Notes under the pieces: model-generated
The model's input: only the letters and a program-made list of their open reading frames with translations
What the model was told of the DNA's origin: nothing
The model's database searches: none
NCBI GenBank assembly: GCA_937893015.1
Contig: CALBJX010000029.1
Coordinates: 1 to 16,843, forward strand
Reading direction: 5' to 3'
Length of the DNA stretch: 16,843 nucleotides
DNA from: an uncultured Verrucomicrobiales bacterium
Lineage (GTDB): Bacteria; Verrucomicrobiota; Verrucomicrobiia; Verrucomicrobiales; Akkermansiaceae
Shown here: piece after piece, positions 13,965 through 16,843 of the stretch
Layout of the letters: every line of letters starts with the position of its first letter
How positions within the stretch are numbered: position 1 is the first letter of the stretch
Program-made: the position numbers and the translations under genes

Positions 13965-15818
13965 CTAAATCTTCCGTTCGTAGAGCAGGGCGGCATTCAG
14001 AACGACCAAAAATGAACCGGCGTTGTGAACCAAGGCACCGCTCACGGGACCGAGCAGAGCCAGCATCGAAAGGGTGATGGCCACCGCGTTCAGCAGCAGG
14101 GAGAGTGTCAGGTTGAAACGGATGGTCCTCAGCGTGGCATTCGCCAAGCGTTTGATGTAAGGCACGCAGCCCAAATCATGGTGCATCAGTGTGATGTCGG
14201 CCGCATCCTGCGAGAGTTCGCTGCCCGTGCCGCCCATGGCAATGCCGATATAGGCCTGTTTCAGCGCGGGGGCATCGTTGATGCCGTCACCCAGCATGCA
14301 GACAGGGGAGCCCTCCGCTTCTCGCTCAGCAATGAGTGCTAATTTTTCTGCGGGGAGAAGCGAGGCGTGCACCTCCTCAATCCCCACCTGTTCGGCCATC
14401 GGGCGCGCAGCCAAGGCGTGATCCCCCGTCAGCAGCATCAGGTGGCAGCCCTGTTCCCGCAGTCGGCTCGCCATGTCACGCGCTGTCGGGCGCAGCTCAT
14501 CCGTCAGCGCCAGCAGTCCCACCACGCGGTTATCCTGCTTCACCGCTATGGTCGCTTTGCCGCGCTGCCGCAGAGTCTTCACAGCGGCTTCCGCTTCAGC
14601 ATCTGCCGTTTCCACCCTCCCGCAAAACACGCGATGTCCTGCTACCATGCCCTCTGCTCCTACGCCCGCGACCATGCGGAACGCCGACACCTCGGGTATC
14701 CCGTTCGGTGAAATACCCGCTTTCTGCGCGTGCATACAAATAGCTTTCGCCAGCGGATGCTCCGAGCGGCTTTCCACCGCTGCCGCAACCGTCAGCAGGT
14801 GCGGAGCATCCCACCCCTCTGCCAGCGGAACAATGTCGCTTACGGTCAGGCGTCCGCAGGTCAGTGTCCCCGTTTTATCCAGCGCAAAGCAGGAGACGCG
14901 CGCCATGCGTTCCAAGGCCTCGCCGGATTTGATGAGCACACCATGGCGGGTCGCCTGACCGATAGCGGCTACCACCGATGTAGGGGTGGCCAAGGCCAGA
15001 GCGCAGGGGCAGAACACCACCAGCATCGTTACCGCGCGTTCCACGCAGCCCGTGCATACGAGGGTCGCCGCTGCCAACAGAAGGGCAAGGGGAACCAACC
15101 ACGCCGCCCATGCATCCACCATGCGTTGCAGCGGCGCCTTGCGGGTGTCGGCCTCCTGCACCAAACGAATCATCTGTTGCAGCGTTGTCTCCTGCGCCGC
15201 TCGGGTGGCGAGGATGTCCAGACATCCCTCCCCGTTGATGGTGCCCGCAAAGACCTTGTCGCCCGCTTTCTTTTCCTGCGGCAGCGATTCACCCGTGATA
15301 GTCGCCTGATTCACGCTGCTCACGCCGTCCGTTACCTCGCCGTCAGCAGGGATGATTTCCCCCGGCAGAATGCGCAGTCTATCACCCGACCGCACGGACT
15401 CTGCCTCTATCTCCTCCGTCCCCGCCGCTGTCACACGCCGCGCTTTTCTCGGCAGCAGGCTGACCAGCTTGGATAAGCCCTTGCGGGCTTTTGCCACCGT
15501 AGCATCCTCTAATTTTTCACCTAATGCCATGATGAATGCTACTTCTCCCGCCGCAAAGAATTCACCGATGGCGATACAGGCAGCCATCGATATGCTGATG
15601 AGCAGCGCTGATGTGATACGCCCGCTTGAGAACAGTCTGCTCAATGCCGAATAGACCAATGGCAAACCGGAAATGGCCACAGAGCCGTATGCGGCAAGCT
15701 CTGCCGAGGGTACCGCCGCGAGCCAACCGTACAGACTGATACCGAGACATACACCTGAAACCATGACACAGGGCCACGATTCCAGACGCTCCATCAGAGA
15801 TTCAATACGTTCTTTCAT
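13965..15818 (-). CDS. P1B-type heavy-metal-translocating ATPase without N-terminal metal-binding domain
   Basis: A 617-residue inner-membrane cation pump. Motifs: TGES at 175-178 (actuator), CPC at 270-272 in the metal-transport helix (VVFCPCALALATP), DKTGTLT with phosphorylated D314, SEHPLAKAI with the P1B-specific H354-P355, and GDGINDAP at 510-517. About eight hydrophobic segments are present. No HMA domain or CxxC precedes TM1. The last helices (FNLTLSLLLNA...HNAGSFLVVLNA, H598-N599) lack the copper signature (NxxxxYN with MxxSS) and the zinc DxG of ZntA. The HN[AG]S form recalls CtpC-like pumps linked to manganese or zinc, so the metal is uncertain. The ATG at 15818 is preceded by CAATTACTTAA with no Shine-Dalgarno. 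No metal regulator gene is adjacent. The gene is convergent with the epimerase and divergent from the SWIM gene. Confidence 0.93.
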   Translation of the reverse strand: MKERIESLMERLESWPCVMVSGVCLGISLYGWLAAVPSAELAAYGSVAISGLPLVYSALSRLFSSGRITSALLISISMAACIAIGEFFAAGEVAFIMALGEKLEDATVAKARKGLSKLVSLLPRKARRVTAAGTEEIEAESVRSGDRLRILPGEIIPADGEVTDGVSSVNQATITGESLPQEKKAGDKVFAGTINGEGCLDILATRAAQETTLQQMIRLVQEADTRKAPLQRMVDAWAAWLVPLALLLAAATLVCTGCVERAVTMLVVFCPCALALATPTSVVAAIGQATRHGVLIKSGEALERMARVSCFALDKTGTLTCGRLTVSDIVPLAEGWDAPHLLTVAAAVESRSEHPLAKAICMHAQKAGISPNGIPEVSAFRMVAGVGAEGMVAGHRVFCGRVETADAEAEAAVKTLRQRGKATIAVKQDNRVVGLLALTDELRPTARDMASRLREQGCHLMLLTGDHALAARPMAEQVGIEEVHASLLPAEKLALIAEREAEGSPVCMLGDGINDAPALKQAYIGIAMGGTGSELSQDAADITLMHHDLGCVPYIKRLANATLRTIRFNLTLSLLLNAVAITLSMLALLGPVSGALVHNAGSFLVVLNAALLYERKI

Positions 15819-16030
15819 TTAAGTAATTGTTCGATTGTTGTAAAAAATAAAAGGGGTGAGAGAGGGGGAATGATAAAAGAAGGGCGGTCGGAAAATACGA
15901 TTTAATGCTTGCTTGAATGTAAAATACAACGTCCGCGCAAAGCACTCAAGAAAGCCTTGTGTCATACAATCTGAAGATGCTTTTGCGGTGTTGAGCAGGT
16001 GCAAGTGTGGGCTGCTGCGATGGAATAGGT
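15819..16030. other. AT-rich divergent intergenic region
   Basis: Between the ATPase and SWIM start codons (247 bp in all) the DNA is much richer in A and T than its surroundings. I see no convincing gene in it. The frame of the SWIM gene stays open upstream to 15913, but the residues there look non-coding and the promoter of that gene sits inside this stretch. It probably holds control sites for both divergent genes. Confidence 0.5.
15921..15949 (-). promoter_or_regulatory. Possible promoter of the metal ATPase gene
   Basis: On the minus strand, -35 TTGAGT (15944-15949), a 17-nt spacer and -10 TATTTT (15921-15926). The leader would be about 95 nt and AT-rich. Close to the start codon the same strand carries a direct repeat AACAAT-CG-AACAAT (about 15826-15839) that could be a regulator site. 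Other AT-rich hexamers are possible, so this is the best but not the only candidate. Confidence 0.4.
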
Positions 16031-16059
16031 TTGCAAAAGCGTCACCGCGCTGCTATCTT
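16031..16059 (+). promoter_or_regulatory. Promoter of the SWIM-protein gene, probably leaderless
   Basis: -35 TTGCAA (16031-16036), a 17-nt spacer, and -10 TATCTT (16054-16059) preceded by TGC, the extended form. The -10 ends 6 nt before ATG 16066, so the predicted transcription start is the A of the start codon. This supports 16066 as the true start. Confidence 0.6.
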
Positions 16060-16065
16060 TCTCCT

Positions 16066-16764
16066 ATGTGCGATGATTTTCAGCCGCGTTTGAACGTTGC
16101 CGAGCTGGCGAAGCTCGCGCGCGAACGCGCCGCCGTGCTCGCGGCGGAGGGCACGGAGCTGCACCCTGTCACCGGCAAAGGCCGCGCGCTTGCCGAGCAT
16201 TTCTGGGGGCGTGCGTGGATGAAGCAGCTTGCCCTCTGCGAATCGGGCGGGCTGAACCTCGCCCCCGGGCGCACCCTGCTGCGGCACGGCTGTGTGCTGG
16301 ATGTCGCGGTGGAGCAGGGGGGCATCCGCGCCCTCGTGAGCGCGGAGGAACTCTACGAAGTGCACCTCCGCCTCCGCCCCTTGGACGACGACCGCCGCGA
16401 AGAGCTGGCTGCTGCCTGCCGCGGGCACATTGATTCCCTCGTCTCGCTGCTGGAGGGCAGGCTCGATGCCGCCGTGCTCGAACGCCTCTGCGACCCCGAA
16501 ACGGGTCTGTTGCCCGAGCCCGCCGACTGGCAGATGCGCTGCACCTGCCCCGATTGGTCGGAACCCTGCCCGCACGCCGCCGCCGCCATCTACGCTGTCG
16601 GCTGCCTGCTGGATGCCGAGCCCGCGCTCCTCTTCACTCTGCGCGGGGTGGCGGCGGAGGAGCTTCTTGCTCCCCCCGCCGCGCCGCCCGCCGATACTGC
16701 GCTTGATACAGCTGCGCTCTCCTCGATTTTCGGGATTGAGCTTGACACAGAGCTCGACAAATAG
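16066..16764 (+). CDS. SWIM zinc-finger protein
   Basis: A 232-residue cytosolic protein. The SWIM signature CxCx6CxH is exact: C159, C161, C168 and H170 in RCTCPDWSEPCPH, followed by the usual AAAAIYAVGCLLD helix. SWIM domains bind zinc and take part in DNA or protein binding. In many bacteria this type of protein (conserved N-terminal part with ALAEHFWGRAWMKQL and LAPGRTLLRHG) is encoded beside a large SNF2-type helicase and is thought to work with it. No helicase is visible here; it could lie beyond the window edge or elsewhere. The C-terminal tail is rich in alanine and proline. I start at ATG 16066, since the in-frame extension to 15913 covers the promoter. The ATG follows TTTCTCCT. Confidence 0.85.
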   Translation: MCDDFQPRLNVAELAKLARERAAVLAAEGTELHPVTGKGRALAEHFWGRAWMKQLALCESGGLNLAPGRTLLRHGCVLDVAVEQGGIRALVSAEELYEVHLRLRPLDDDRREELAAACRGHIDSLVSLLEGRLDAAVLERLCDPETGLLPEPADWQMRCTCPDWSEPCPHAAAAIYAVGCLLDAEPALLFTLRGVAAEELLAPPAAPPADTALDTAALSSIFGIELDTELDK

Positions 16765-16775
16765 GGATTTGTAGA

Positions 16776-16808
16776 GATGTACGAAGTGCGATGTACGATG
16801 TACGAAGT
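16776..16808 (+). repeat. Short tandem repeat of GATGTAC units
   Basis: GATGTACGAAGT occurs at 16776-16787 and again at 16797-16808, with a third GATGTAC at 16790-16796 between them. Each unit has a palindromic GTAC core. It starts 12 nt after the SWIM stop codon, in non-coding DNA. It resembles the simple intergenic GATGTACGAAGTAC-type repeats seen in some bacterial genomes and is probably one of a dispersed family. Confidence 0.7.
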
Positions 16809-16817
16809 CAAATTGAG

Positions 16818-16834
16818 GCGCGGCTGCGCCGCGC
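16818..16834. repeat. GC-rich palindrome at the window edge
   Basis: GCGCGGC (16818-16824) and GCCGCGC (16828-16834) form a perfect 7-bp stem with a 3-nt loop. No T tract follows (GGGGAAGAA), so it is not a standard terminator, though it could end or stabilise the SWIM transcript together with the adjacent repeat. Confidence 0.5.
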
Positions 16835-16843
16835 GGGGAAGAA

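Noticed and set aside
15913..16065. N-terminal extension of the SWIM protein from TTG 15913
   Set aside because: The extra residues look non-coding, fall in AT-rich DNA, and would cover the promoter at 16031-16059. ATG 16066 follows the predicted transcription start.
16776..16808. Start of a CRISPR array
   Set aside because: The units are 7-12 nt and nearly contiguous, with no spacers of 25-40 nt and no cas gene nearby.

Overview
This is chromosomal, protein-dense, GC-rich bacterial DNA with no mobile element, CRISPR array, tRNA or rRNA that I can see. The gene set (TypA, an AddAB-like helicase/nuclease pair without the usual AddB Walker A and Fe-S motifs, a fused ADP-forming acetyl-CoA synthetase) and the near-total lack of Shine-Dalgarno sequences suggest a Gram-negative anaerobe. 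A gut-type member of the Verrucomicrobiota/PVC group is my guess, but the taxonomy is inference and not firm.

Layout. 1-936 (-) is the N-terminal half of the ribosome-associated GTPase TypA/BipA. It is divergent from a two-gene operon at 1192-7892 (+) encoding an AddB-like PD-(D/E)XK nuclease and an AddA-like UvrD helicase-nuclease, for double-strand-break end processing. 8025-10106 (+) is a codon-optimised fused ADP-forming acetate/acyl-CoA ligase, closed by a strong UUCG-loop terminator. 10215-12005 (+) is a secreted protein with two tandem polysaccharide-deacetylase (NodB) domains, of which the first has lost its catalytic residues. 12090-12878 (+) is an unrecognised secreted protein. 12966-13889 (+) is a GalE-like NAD-dependent sugar-nucleotide epimerase. 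Convergent to it, 13965-15818 (-) is a P1B-type heavy-metal ATPase without an N-terminal metal-binding domain. Divergent from that across an AT-rich gap is a SWIM zinc-finger protein at 16066-16764 (+), followed by a short tandem repeat (GATGTAC units) and a GC-rich palindrome at the window edge.

How it works together. Apart from the addB-addA pair, each gene appears to be its own transcription unit. Each unit has a recognisable sigma70-type promoter with a 16-17 nt spacer. In three of them (deacetylase, unknown secreted protein, SWIM protein) the -10 box ends only 6-8 nt before the ATG, so the mRNA should be leaderless or nearly so. Start codons elsewhere follow a pyrimidine-rich stretch, with TCCTATG seen three times, instead of a Shine-Dalgarno. 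The deacetylase and the epimerase point to envelope or surface polysaccharide work. The acyl-CoA ligase points to acetate formation with ATP gain.

The most notable observations are the dead-plus-live tandem deacetylase, the leaderless promoter architecture, and a terminator-like hairpin that fills the whole predicted 5' leader of typA. I found no clearly new multi-gene system.
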